A stretch of DNA of 64,000 nucleotides from Carpediemonas membranifera (taxonomy: Eukaryota > Fornicata): the NCBI GenBank assembly GCA_019828565.1, contig JAHDYR010000053.1, positions 62,001 through 126,000 of the forward strand, in the 5' to 3' direction. The notes under the pieces were generated by a model. The model did not search any database, was not told the origin of the DNA, and saw only the letters and a program-made list of their open reading frames with translations. Positions 19,833-29,345 of this stretch are shown in pieces. The position numbers and the translations under genes were made by a program. Position 1 is the stretch's first letter. Each line of letters opens with the position of its first letter.

Positions 19833-20833
19833 ATGGCGAGAAGAAAGATGCCCGCAAGGAAGCAGCAACCGGTAGGTAAGAGAAGGACTCAAAATCCACC
19901 CAACAAGACTTTTTGAGTCATCTGCTTCTCCGCAGGATCAACGTCCTGCGGAAACGACTGTAACGGCAGCATCACCTCCTCCTCCGCCTCCCGAGTCGCC
20001 CGAGGATGGTAAGGAGCAAGATTCTCCTCCTCCTCCGCCTCCCGAGTCGCCTTCCCATTCATCCAGCTCGTCTGAAGCCGAGGAGGACTCCGTCGAGGGG
20101 TCCGTCATGCACGTCCACCCTAGGTGGACGCATGTTCTACCCGGGTTCAGACCTGCAGGACGTCAAGCGGCTGATTTCGGATGAGATAAGCCTTCAGGCC
20201 ATTCCTGCTCCGGCCTGGATCTCATCCGAGACCCGTTGCGACCCCCGTCTGACCCAGGAGCCCGACCATCCGGCCCTCAATCGGACGCAGAGCGTCGGCC
20301 GAGGCATGATTGCCACTGAGGATATCTCAGCTGGCACATGTCTCGGCATATACCTCGGGAAGCTGATTCCCGATGCTGAGACGGCCAGCAACAACGGCCA
20401 GATGGTGTTTGTTTCGCATATTCCATTACCATTACACAGCATGTCATTCGCTGACAGTCAGGTCGCCGTCGATGCCATGTCGGCCGCAGCGGGTGTCCAC
20501 CTGATTAACCACAGCCCTGACGATGTCAACTGTGAGTTCGTGGACGTCTTGGTGGATGGCCTGCCAGTGATATCGGTCAGGGCCACTGCCAACATCGTTC
20601 GCGGCGAGTTCTTGCGCATCGATTATGGCGAGACCTACTTTGAGGCCGATGAAGAGGAGCACCCGGTTGCTCGCTTCAAGAGTCTCGCCATAGATGACCC
20701 TCACTACCTCGCTCGAAAGGTGGAGCAGTTCAAAATACTGCAGGTCAAGCCGCAGCCCCGCAAGCGGAAGACCAAGTCCAACCCCGCCCGTAAGCGCTTC
20801 CACAGCTGCGCGCATGACTCAAGGCAAGAGTGA
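19833..20833 (+). CDS. SET-domain protein, copy 1, with one intron
   Basis: Begins at ATG 19833. Exon 1 (13 codons) is followed by a 64-bp intron 19872-19935 (GTAGGT...CGCAG) that contains an in-frame stop; removing it joins exon 1 to a Pro/Glu/Ser-rich stretch with two P-P-P-P-P-P-E-S-P repeats. One frame change near 20130-20145 then leads into the SET domain: G-R-G-M-I-A...I-S-A-G-T-C-L-G-I-Y-L-G, H-L-I-N-H-S (the N-H-S cofactor motif) and G-E-F-L-R-I-D-Y-G-E-T-Y (catalytic Tyr motif). The C-terminus is basic (R-K-R-K-T-K) like a nuclear signal. Likely a protein lysine methyltransferase; no post-SET cysteines seen. Confidence 0.7.
19872..19935 (+). other. 64-bp GT-AG intron in the SET gene
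   Basis: The donor is GTAGGTAAG and the acceptor TTCTCCGCAG. It contains an in-frame TGA, and splicing at GT 19872 keeps a long Pro-rich frame open downstream. This is one direct piece of evidence that the DNA is eukaryotic. Confidence 0.7.
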
Positions 20834-20867
20834 ATAAACTTGAAGAGATATCAATTCAATCAATCAT

Positions 20868-22242
20868 TTATGAGCGGGTGACATCCTCCGGACGAGTAGC
20901 ACGCTTCTCGGGCTCTGCGGCAGCTGCCTTGCGCTTGCGGTCCGGAAGACTGTAGACACAGGCATGACGATTCTCGATGACGATGAACTGAGTGAGCTTC
21001 ATGCTCTCACAAAGACCTAAGATCTTGTCCAGCGTCGCATCCTGGATGGGCAAGAACTCTGAATCTTCCCAACCTTTGTGGACCCAGAGGCAGGTAAGAT
21101 CCTCGTCGATCTGGGTGATGATTACCGGAGTGTGACTCAGCTCTACACTGGCCTGGATGGCCTCATGGTCTGCCCAGGGGAAAGGGGAGCCAGGCATCTC
21201 AGAGAACGGGTCGCCCTCGAACCCCTTGCCCTCACAGAAGGATCGGATGTCCTCGTACAGCTGAAGCTTCTCACCAACAGTAGGCTGGGACCCAGTCCTG
21301 ATGAGATGCATGGCGCTGAGAATGCATGAGCCATCCCCAGGCACCTCAGACCGCTTCAGAGAGCTTGTATCGTTCTTAAACTTCTTAGCGGTCTTCTCCA
21401 TGATGGTCTGGACGTCATCTTTGGGGTCTGCGGCCACCAAAGCCTCCCGATCCAGGTCTATGACCTCAGCCTCCTTCTTCAAGGGCACAAGCTTCTCCGT
21501 CTCGAGCTTTTCAATCTTGGCCCGGGCTCGCCAAAGCTCCCTCTTCAAATCACGGATCGCACCGTTGTGTTCCACGGCAAGATGGCGGCGCAGGAGGCGC
21601 GATGTGCCACTCAGGGTACTTCTGTGGACGGGAGAGTCCATCAGAAGCGCGTCCAGGTGCCTTATCCGGTCGAACTGCACGTCGACCGGGTCCGACAGCT
21701 CAGGCTCGGCGTTGTTCTTGAACGAACGGACGACCCCCGACCTTCCTGGCTTCACCTTGCGCATTATGCGCTCACGGAGCAGCGAAAGGACTGAATAAGC
21801 AGGAGTTATTTGGAGTACTTACCTCCAACGTCGTGCTCGTGATCCGAAGACACTTCTCGGCGGACCTTCTGGACAAGGCTGTCGTAGGCATGATCTCCCA
21901 TGACCTTCTTCAGCTCAGCCGATGTCGTGATCAGCTCAAGCTGAGCCTCGGCAGTTTCTCTTAGGTGCAGGATAAGGTGAGGCGACCTGAAGAGCTTGCG
22001 AAGCGTTTTCCAGCCAATATCTGTGTAAAAAGGTATGGGGAAAGTACTTACGATCACGAAGAAGGGCGGTGAGGATCTTGTCATCGGGCAGAAGGAACTT
22101 ACGAAGAAGTGAGCACTTGATCATCTCCCTGCGCGTTTGATGAGGCCTGACTGATCTCAGCGCTGTCATAGAAGATAAAGAACTGCTTACCAAACGTTTT
22201 CGAACGCTTCAAGAGCATGTAGAAGTCGAAAACCGATTGCAT
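20868..22242 (-). CDS. OTU-domain protein with three micro-introns
   Basis: Four exons on the minus strand: 22242-22191, 22162-22052, 22020-21823 and 21790-20868, giving 427 codons plus stop. The three introns (28, 31 and 32 nt) each start GTAAG and end CAG, and splicing keeps one frame throughout. An in-frame Met further upstream (22335) is also possible. The C-terminal half is an OTU-type cysteine protease domain: D-G-S-C with the nucleophile Cys after G, and a late N-R-H-A-C-V-Y with the candidate His. A coiled coil precedes it. Probable deubiquitinase-like role. The N-terminal half is shared with the OTU gene at 45995-47476 (V-D-V-Q-F-D-R). It converges on the SET gene with 34 bp between. 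Confidence 0.7.
21791..21822 (-). other. 32-nt intron (OTU gene, intron 3)
   Basis: GTAAGTACTCC...TTATTCAG on the minus strand. Splicing joins G-G with V-L-S-L-L and keeps the frame; unspliced reading stops. Confidence 0.7.
22021..22051 (-). other. 31-nt intron (OTU gene, intron 2)
   Basis: GTAAGTACTTTCC...TTTACACAG on the minus strand. Splicing joins L-R-D with H-I-G-W in one frame. Confidence 0.7.
22163..22190 (-). other. 28-nt intron (OTU gene, intron 1)
   Basis: GTAAGCAGTTC...TATGACAG on the minus strand. Splicing joins K-T-F with A-L-R-S and keeps the frame. Confidence 0.6.
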
Positions 22243-22246
22243 GATT

Positions 22247-22412
22247 ATAAGGCTCTCAGGACCTAATGAAAAAAATTCATAAGGCTCTGAGAGCCTAATA
22301 AACCATGCGGAAAAATGACCAGTATCAGTAGGCAACGGCGCGGGAGATTCATTAGGCTCTGAGAGCCTTATACACGATTTCGAATTGGTGTATAAGGCTC
22401 TGAGAGCCTTAT
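22247..22412. promoter_or_regulatory. Four copies of a 21-bp palindrome upstream of the OTU gene
   Basis: The unit is ATAAGGCTCT-G-AGAGCCTTAT, a perfect palindrome around one base. Copies lie at 22247-22267 (degenerate), 22279-22300, 22351-22371 and 22392-22412. The first starts five bases upstream of the OTU ATG on the minus strand. Repeated self-complementary sites in front of a gene suggest binding by a dimeric protein or a cruciform; they might also be a short repeat family. Confidence 0.55.
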
Positions 22413-22941
22413 GAACTCAGAGGAGGTCCTCGGGGCACTTCGGTGCAGAATTTTGATTGGGCATCTGATTGGACCATGGGGCGGATGCTCAGAGGGATGA
22501 ATGCGAGCTCAATGGAGACCATTGGACATGTCAGAGATGGCATGTCCAGGTGAAGGTCCATCATGGAAGGAGCCATTCACGATAAGTCTTCTAAATGTTG
22601 TGTTGCGAGCGTCTGAAGGGCTTTCTCTGGATACCGACCAAGATGGAGGTCACGTGGATCAACGGACGATAATTGCGGTATTCTGGCCTTGTATGCCACT
22701 CTTAAATCCATTGTTTGATCCATTCCCGCGTTTATAGTTCATCTCAACGCTTCCTCGACGAGTTACAATTGTTGATGTTGTTTAGGTTCTATTACAGGCC
22801 ATTCGAGGCCACAGAGCTCTCATGATGTTGTTTTAGTGATATACACATGCTTGCCAGCGTTTGAGGATCGATACTCTTCTCCTTTCTTCGTTTGGTTTTC
22901 TAATTTCGTTGCGAGCATAAAGTGCACCTTGAAGAAACGTT
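22413..22941. other. Intergenic region with an inverted-repeat partner at 36.5 kb
   Basis: No gene seen. Bases 22588-22690 match 36478-36577 in reverse orientation, the best-conserved part around GGATACCGACCAAGATGGAG. The right end has TGATGTTGTTTAG (22773) and CATAAAGTGCAC (22918) 14 bases before the next ATG. Confidence 0.5.
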
Positions 22942-23628
22942 ATGCCTCCGAAACGGAGTAATACTGCTAAGAGCAAGGGCAGAAAGCGTCTAAACGCTGT
23001 GGAAATGATTTCTACTTACTTAGAGAAGGAGCACGCTGCTGGAAGCATCTCCGCTGCCGATGTCGCCACCGGAAACCGCATTTGCAATGAGGTGGTTGAC
23101 AGACGCCCCAATGACCTCCCCACATTCGTTCCGGAGGATCTTAGGGATGAAGCGGAGTTCCGTTCTCTCGATAGCATTGAGCAGATCATGGCGCAGTACA
23201 AGGGCGAGTCTTCTGAGGCCAAGGAGAAGCGCTTCAGGGCCCTCATCAGCCTGGACGCCGAAGGAGATGAGGTCGACCATGGCAGCCCTCTCTTGGCAAC
23301 TGTCCGTGAGTACCGCGAGCTGTTCCACGGCATCCCTCAGTCGGTCCGCCCCCGCGCTTACGCCTTCGTCGCCCAGAGGCTTGGTATCTCTGTCGACAAG
23401 GTCAGAGAGGTCCTTCTGGAGAGTGTGTGCCGCAAGGACTCTAAGCTCATCTTCGAGCGTCCGCAGCTTGTCCTCAAGAAGCACTCGAAGACCTTCAAGG
23501 ACCTCGCCGCTGTGATTGAGAAGAGGAACGCTGCCCGTGCCGCTGCAGAGGCTCGTGATGTTCTGCGTATACCCGTTTACGCGAGCCTCCTGCTCTTCCA
23601 CGCAGCTAACGTCAACTCAAATGAGTAA
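22942..23628 (+). CDS. Hypothetical protein, 228 aa, no frame breaks
   Basis: ATG 22942 to TAA 23628. Basic N-terminus (P-P-K-R-S...K-S-K-G-R-K-R, a likely nuclear signal), then a mostly helical acidic/basic region and a repetitive Ala/Arg-rich C-terminal part. No Cys/His finger or enzyme motif recognised. The motif CATAAAGTGCAC lies just upstream. Convergent with the GNAT-like gene, 20 bp apart. Confidence 0.6.
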   Translation: MPPKRSNTAKSKGRKRLNAVEMISTYLEKEHAAGSISAADVATGNRICNEVVDRRPNDLPTFVPEDLRDEAEFRSLDSIEQIMAQYKGESSEAKEKRFRALISLDAEGDEVDHGSPLLATVREYRELFHGIPQSVRPRAYAFVAQRLGISVDKVREVLLESVCRKDSKLIFERPQLVLKKHSKTFKDLAAVIEKRNAARAAAEARDVLRIPVYASLLLFHAANVNSNE

Positions 23629-23648
23629 TAAATCGACTGCTTCTTCAT

Positions 23649-24504
23649 TTAATCTTCATTCTCTTCCTCATCTTCCTTCTCAGACAGCAGATGGTACCAC
23701 TCTTCCTCGAAATAGTTCTCTTTCTGGTAATCCTTACGCATCTTTGATCTCTTATCCACGATCTTTTTGGACCAAATCCCTTCGGTTGCTGTCGTAAAGG
23801 GCGATGATTATCTCACGTTGCTTCTTGCGCGTCGGGTGCGGGGTAACACTCTTCCTCAGACGCTTAATGTAGCGGTTGAGCTTGTCCGAGGGCTTGGTGG
23901 GCAGGGTGGGTTGGGTGGCTTGGGTTCTCTTTGGGGGAGGCTGGACCTGGTCCACAGAAGTGAAAGCCGTACCGTAGTCGACGGACGGGGGAGCCCTCCA
24001 GGACTTCATGGCATATCCATGGCAAGCAACGAGACTCTCACCGAGCTTCGTCCACTTGTTCGGGCCGTATGTTGCCTCCATGGTCACCAGTTTCGCATCA
24101 TCCAGGTACTCCATCGTGGACTTTTGCTTGGAGATGGACATCCCCATACGCTGGTAGGCTGGCACAAGAGAACTTACACACTGCAGGCGGATCCTCTGTC
24201 CGGCAGAGGCAACCGAAAGAAGAATCGTGGCGAGACCATTGCCCCTGGCATAGAATGCCGTGCGAATAACCACAACATATAAGTCCTGGCGCAGCTCGGA
24301 AGGGGTTTCATCAGTAGCTTCGGTGTTGTATGACTCCTTCGTGAGCAACAAGGCCGAAATGATGGAATCAGTCTTGCAGTCACGAATCGCAACCAATCTG
24401 GGTAAATACCTGGGCAACACTGGGTGAACAAACATGAAGAAGCGATGATCGATGTCATCAACTCCTCTCGTGGCAACGTCCTGCTTAAAAAAACGTACGG
24501 ACAC
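23649..24504 (-). CDS. GNAT-like acetyltransferase, one frame break near the C-terminus
   Basis: The frame opens at GTG 24504; the first Met is 23 codons in. A candidate 35-nt GT-AG intron ends exactly at 24505, so an upstream exon is possible. The central region shows the GNAT pattern: a strand, then R-G-N-G-L-A-T-I-L-L (acetyl-CoA loop and helix) and P-A-Y-Q-R-M-G-M (the usual Tyr-x-x-x-G of the last strand). The C-terminus is basic, and with one frame change near 23775 continues into an acidic tail ending at 23649. Substrate unknown. Function rests on motif resemblance only. Confidence 0.5.
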
Positions 24505-24735
24505 TGGGGATGATGTCTGACTTATCAGAAAGTCTTACGTACTGTATATAAGCCTTATGGGCTGCAAGAGTATCCTCTGTCCAAGATTCTTTTCCCCGTT
24601 TGGTTCATTTTCACAAACTTTTTGTGAAACCTGCGAAATGTGAAATGTGCCATTCATGAAAAAAAGTGGCACATATGAAAAATGAATGAATTTATCACGG
24701 AACCATCTTACATCACTTTATATCACGCGGATGCC
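24505..24735. promoter_or_regulatory. GNAT upstream region with two hairpins
   Basis: Holds the hairpin TCACAAA-CTT-TTTGTGA (24611-24627) and the reversed copy of the 19642-19674 hairpin (TGTGCCA at 24646, TGGCACA at 24667). A TATATAAG sequence is at 24545. No gene. Confidence 0.45.
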
Positions 24736-27081
24736 TCAATTCTGTCTGCTACACTCTCCACACAGGCAGCAAACTAACTCTATGCCATGGTCCGCCAGAC
24801 TGCATGACATCGTGCCCTCCTCACCCCACGTCAGCGTCGTATGCTCTTCTACAAACTCCCACACTTCATCAACAGTCTCCTGAAAGGTCTGGATCATCTC
24901 ACGAGTTGGCTCGAAGGTCACGGTGGTCAGTGTGCGGACACCAAACCAATGCTTCGCATCCTTACAGCAGTCGTGAACTCGCACACACTTGAGTCGCTGG
25001 AGCTGGGGGACAGAGTAGTCCTGCCGACCAAAAAGAACGCATGCCCGTCAGGAAGGAACACGCGAGAGTTGTCTGCTCGATCAAGCAAATGCCCTCAAGG
25101 ACTGCCTTCCTGTGCAACTTGGCTGCTACCTCCTGGTTCTTGATGAACTCTCGCTCAAAGTACTCCTCTAGGATATAGAACAGCGGCACCTTGAGATGCT
25201 TGTGGCACAGGGGCTGCGTCGTGAGTCTGCTGATGCTGTAGAGGTTCTCAGCGCACGGTTTCTCCTTCGTCTTCGCTTCGCTGCTTGATAGCAGGGATAT
25301 GGAAGTCTTATCCTTGTTAGGAATGAACGCAATCGTGACGTGAATGAGGTGGGCCACTGCGGCAGCCATGAAGTGAAACGCGACAGCCGCGTCAGTCACA
25401 GGTTCGGACGAGTAGTACATGGCCTGGAGGTAGCCAATGAGCCGAATGATATCTTGAATGCACTCAGGGAGAGCAACGTAGTCCTCTTGGTCGTGGCAGC
25501 CATCCTTACACGTGCGGACGACTGCTCGTTACAACCTACGGTCCTATCGATGCTTCGCATGGACGACATACGGCCAAGCTTGAGGTTGAGGAGCTTATTC
25601 TGGATGATCTCCTCGCGGGACCCGCGGGTGGTGGGATGCTTCTTGAAAGAACCACAGATATGGGCAACCTGCTCGAGTAAACGGTGCGAGTCGTGCATGA
25701 ATGGAGGGCATATGACGATCTTCTCAAGAGGGATGACACTACAATTCTCGAACACCATGCGTTCATTGGTGAAATCGCCATAGATTGCAAGTACATCTTG
25801 AACTCGGTTCGGGTCGTCGACTTCAGCCTGGTATGCTGTCTTATCGTCCAGGTTGTCCTTGATGGTGAGACGATGGCGGCCTGCTATCGGGTGGAGCGCC
25901 TTACTTTTGTGGTAAATCGTGTTGCAAGGGTGTGGATAGTTGGGCCGGCCCGACTTTCTGGACAGCATGTGGCGGAGGGCGGCATGATCGCCCATGACGA
26001 TGACATGGTCGAAGATTGTGACCTCACCAGTGTCTCTGATGGGTATCTGACTCGTGTATAGGCGCTCAATCTCCTTCTCGACGCGAGAAAGAGACTCTTC
26101 CATCAACAAATCACCCTCGCTACCCATATACTCGACTATACGGAAAGGTGGAGTAATCTTGTTGGGGAATGTGAAGCCTGTGGGGTCGTAGATGCGGAGC
26201 TTGAAGGCAGCAGAACCCCCTTTCCACCCGTCAAGCCATAGTAGGATCTTCATGGGGCTAAACGTGACTCCAACCCTGTTGCCAAGGGCGTTCTTGCATC
26301 GAACGTAGTTGGGCTGGTCCGACTCGAGCCATTCCGGGTGGCGAACAGCTTGCTTGAGGTAACGAACGGCATCAAACCAGACTCGATCAACCTTGTCCCA
26401 TGTGGAGCTGTTGAGCCGCTTGCCGAGGGTGACTCCCTGGGTCTGCTTGAGCTCAGGGCGATGACTTGTGGCCTCATCGCTCGTCTCGTAGTGAAGATCA
26501 AGCATTGGCTTCTCCCACTTGAAGTCAATGACGTTCTCCGCGTCCGTCAGGGGCTGGATATCGACACCCTCGTCCACCGTTAGGCGATTGGTGCACTCGA
26601 GTCTCGACTTTGTGCCATTTCTGCCCCACCGCCAGGTCGTGTTGACTGTGACAGACTCCACAGGGACGAGATGACCCAAGAAAGCAACCTCTGGTCTAGT
26701 CAGCGCTGCAACCAGGCCGTTGATCTTGGTGATATTGACCTGCAACTGCTTCACGAAGATATCAGCAGCCTTGCTGGAGATGATTGGCATATGAAGTCGC
26801 GCAGAAAGACTACGGATGAGCTTAAAGAGCTCATGGGTTGCGTTACAACCCGACTTGATGTACATCAGGATAGAAACAAGCTCCAAAATCTGCTTGTAGT
26901 TGTCAGTTTCCTCAGTTGAGACCTCGTGCTGTCTCCGCAAGCGTTCGTGGGTGACAGCAATACGCGCGTGGTCACGTACGAAGACATCGAAGGTCGGGGC
27001 GACTCCTCTATGGGAACGTACTGCACGCAAGAAGGGTCGAGAGTCGTGCGGGTCGGCGAAAAATCTCGGATCGACCTCCAT
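24736..27081 (-). CDS. Transposase-like protein, copy 2 (frame breaks; N-terminus short)
   Basis: Same family as 936-3545. The first 561 codons are open, with L-W-L-D-G-W (first Asp), V-M-G-D-H (second Asp), C-P-P-F-M-H-x-S-H and T-V-G-C-N-E-Q (Glu). Frame changes near 25500 and near 25035 (a T run) are then needed to reach the conserved E-E-Y-F-E-R-E-F block and the Cys-rich end C-C-K-D-A-K-H-W...C-C-L-C-G-E-C. Compared with copy 1 it lacks about 95 N-terminal residues. Its apparent start overlaps the start of the PHD fragment by two bases on the other strand, which looks like a rearrangement joining two truncated genes. Confidence 0.5.
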
Positions 27082-27580
27082 GCAGTGCCAACAATGCGAG
27101 AGGTACTTCCATTATAGCTGTGTCAGTGGCTACTTGGAGGAGCGAATGGCATACCCGGCATCTAACAGGGCCGATAAGCAGAAGATATCCATCTGCGATG
27201 ACTGTAAGGCAATCAATGGTAACGACGAGTGCTTTCATCGTACACCTCCAACCGAGACCACCCAAGCAGCGGACTGTGGTAGAAGTATTAAGGATGGACC
27301 CAGCATGCTCTGCTACTTTTGTTCCAACTGGTTCTGTCCGGATCATATCGCGGACACCGTTTTTGACACTGGAACTGACATGTTGAAGCGTCCTTCTCGT
27401 CGTGTTCCGGTGTGCGTGAATTGCTTTCCTCGCATTCAGAGAGGCCAGCGACAGTTCAACGGTGAGTATACCAACGCTGCCCGCGCTATTACAGAGCCAT
27501 TGACACTCGCGGATGACGAGGCTCGTGATGATGTCAGTATCCGCGAGGAGGTGAGTGATGAGGAGGATGACCAAGAGTGA
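27080..27580 (+). CDS. PHD-type zinc-finger fragment (5'-truncated)
   Basis: ATG 27080 is followed at once by C-x2-C-x4-H-x2-C...C-x2-C, which is only the second half of a PHD finger. A second module follows (C-Y-F-C-x4-C-P-D-H ... C-V-N-C), then an acidic tail ending E-E-D-D-Q-E. It parallels the two-finger end of 17365-18589, so the 5' half of the gene is probably missing. Its last third is duplicated in inverted orientation at 41410-41627. Confidence 0.55.
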   Translation: MQCQQCERYFHYSCVSGYLEERMAYPASNRADKQKISICDDCKAINGNDECFHRTPPTETTQAADCGRSIKDGPSMLCYFCSNWFCPDHIADTVFDTGTDMLKRPSRRVPVCVNCFPRIQRGQRQFNGEYTNAARAITEPLTLADDEARDDVSIREEVSDEEDDQE

Positions 27581-27608
27581 TAAGTGGAATAAAATGAACG
27601 AATGACTG

Positions 27609-27920
27609 ATGCGGCACATTCTGTTTACGCTATACGACGATTTTAGAGAGCGCCAGAGAGGTGCTGCAGGGAGAGAGCTTGTGCTTGCGTATCCTGAGGG
27701 ATGCGGGATGGGAGGGGCCGACGTAATTGGCCAATCCACGTTTGTGGATCACCTGGTGTCGTCCATACCGGGCGTCTCTCCGCCACAGGCTGTGTTGCTG
27801 CGCATGGAAAGCAGTGTTAACTGTGTTCTATTGCACGATAGCACGGGGTTATTGACTGATGCGGCACCTACCTTAAATTGCTCGTCATCCACAGTTGTGG
27901 ATGGACCGATATCGCGCTAA
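27609..27920 (+). CDS. Possible small protein upstream of the zinc-motif gene
   Basis: 103-codon ATG frame ending inside the start of the next gene. No domain or compositional bias of note. The same frame is perfectly kept in the inverted copy, but that copy is too recent to serve as evidence of selection. It may only be 5' UTR of 27901-28908. Confidence 0.2.
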   Translation: MRHILFTLYDDFRERQRGAAGRELVLAYPEGCGMGGADVIGQSTFVDHLVSSIPGVSPPQAVLLRMESSVNCVLLHDSTGLLTDAAPTLNCSSSTVVDGPISR

Positions 27921-28908
27921 GCATCGCCAAGCACCTCTCAAAGGGCAATCATCCGCTCGACAAGATCATCACCTGTTCATTTCACCATGGAACGATGAGC
28001 AGCTCCGCATCCTTGGCGATAATGCGCGAGTTCTTCAGCTGCTCGCCATGATGGTCCCTTGGATGCGGAAGATCTTGGCCTCGCCTGCATTTAACCCCGG
28101 GTGCAAGCCCAATAGCACCGAGAAGGACCTCCTCGGCAAAGAGCTCGAACAGGACGTGGATTCATCAAGAATCCTTCGTGAGATGTCCAATCGAGCGGCG
28201 TACAACAAAGCCCATGCCAAGATCATTCGTGATCTCGTTGAGTACCGGAACCGCGCAGCTCACAATGAGCTTGAGCCCGACACCCTGCCCAAGGTCCTGG
28301 AGCTGGTCGAGAGCTTGGCCCAGGCCTTCTCGGTTCCATTGCACGATAACGTCAGGGCGTTCATCGCGCTGCTTAAGTCGCCAGTGTCGCTCGTTGCGAC
28401 AAGTGAACATCATGCTCTGACGAAGAAGGTCAGCATTCTTGAGGATGAGATTGAGAGGCTGCGTAGCGGCGGCCGTAAGACCATGCTCAGGCTGCCAGGT
28501 GTCAGGTCTCAGCCGGAGCCCACCACTTTGGAGCAGGCAACGATGACGACTTCGGACGTCGGAGACCTGGATGAGCCGAGGCCCAGGCCCGAAGACACGG
28601 GCAAGACGCGCGGTACGCTCATGTCCCGCACACTGACTGCTAGCCAGGTGGACCAGCTAGCTATGGCCAGAACGCATGACCCCCCGCTTGTCCTGTCAGG
28701 ACGTTGCATCGTGTGCGGGGGCTCATGCGAGACCTCAGAGTGGGCTTGCCGTCGTACCTCAACGACGACACCCAAAGATCCTTGCCGAACGTTGATTCGG
28801 AAGGTTAGGACTGGGAATACTCGCGACGTCTCTGTCTACCTCACAGATGAGGCATTTGAGTGGGTCAAACGTCGCGATCAGACAGGCAAGAGAGCGAGAC
28901 AGGAATAA
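27901..28908 (+). CDS. Unknown protein with C-terminal zinc motif
   Basis: 335 codons from ATG 27901. The N-terminal half is helical, with a Leu-rich segment and a coiled coil (K-V-S-I-L-E-D-E-I-E-R-L); a disordered linker follows, then G-R-C-I-V-C-G-G-S-C...C near the end, a likely zinc site. The C-I-V-C-G start recurs in the C-terminal finger of the kinase at 33111-34416. No enzyme motif seen. Followed by an R unit at 28926. Confidence 0.55.
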   Translation: MDRYRAKHRQAPLKGQSSARQDHHLFISPWNDEQLRILGDNARVLQLLAMMVPWMRKILASPAFNPGCKPNSTEKDLLGKELEQDVDSSRILREMSNRAAYNKAHAKIIRDLVEYRNRAAHNELEPDTLPKVLELVESLAQAFSVPLHDNVRAFIALLKSPVSLVATSEHHALTKKVSILEDEIERLRSGGRKTMLRLPGVRSQPEPTTLEQATMTTSDVGDLDEPRPRPEDTGKTRGTLMSRTLTASQVDQLAMARTHDPPLVLSGRCIVCGGSCETSEWACRRTSTTTPKDPCRTLIRKVRTGNTRDVSVYLTDEAFEWVKRRDQTGKRARQE

Positions 28909-28925
28909 ATGAATGTATATGTGCA

Positions 28926-29305
28926 TGTCTGGGCCTCAGCGCTGTCGTTCAGGCCAATCCACGTTTGTGGATCCGTGCAGTTTATGGCTTATCGACCGGA
29001 CATCTCCTGAACTGAGCGCCAGGGGGGCGGAGGTGGCGTTGGCGTGGGGCGTGGAGGCGCTGGGGGCGGGGGTGGCGTTGATATTGGGCAATTACATAAA
29101 GTGCACGGTGCTTGGAATTTCATTCCAACCTCAAAATGGCGGGAAAGCATTATTGGAAGGAACTAGTGGCAGCTATGCGGTTCTTTATACTGCAAAAGCA
29201 ACCAGCTGTCGTCAAAAAGCGCGCCATCTACCATCAATAACCAACATCTGCGTTTCACTCCACTGTTCTCGGTCGTTAATGCACAAAAATCACTAAACAA
29301 CATCA
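28926..29305 (+). repeat. R unit, copy R1
   Basis: About 380 bp, beginning TGTCTGGGCCTCAGC and ending CTAAACAACATCA. It holds ATCCACGTTTGTGGAT (a palindrome), a GC-rich run of GGCGGAGGTGGCG type, CATAAAGTGCAC, a short conserved ATG frame (M-A-G-K-H-Y-W-K-E-L) and TTTATACTG. Five copies occur in the window next to genes. TG...CA ends recall an LTR, but no target duplication was found. Confidence 0.8.
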
Positions 29306-29345
29306 GAAAGGAACAAAAAGATAGATACTATAGACGTCCGTTTAC

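Larger units (their letters stand above)
27369..28925. repeat. Left arm of a large inverted duplication
   Basis: Nearly identical, in reverse, to 40072-41627. It includes the end of the PHD fragment and the whole gene 27901-28908. With the adjoining R units (28926-29305 and 39695-40071) the matching arms are about 1.93 kb, separated by about 10.4 kb that include the scaffold gap. Confidence 0.85.

Noticed and set aside
22078-22103. A fourth micro-intron (GTAAGTTCC...GACAAG) in the OTU gene
   Set aside because: Removing it brings in a stop codon, while reading through keeps the frame open.
24180-24206. A 27-nt GT-AG segment inside the GNAT-like gene as an intron
   Set aside because: It is in frame and encodes the P-A-Y-Q-R-M-G part expected of the GNAT fold, so it is better read as coding.
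25684-26061. Plus-strand frame opposite transposase-like copy 2
   Set aside because: Antisense shadow without domain; the minus strand carries the conserved motifs.
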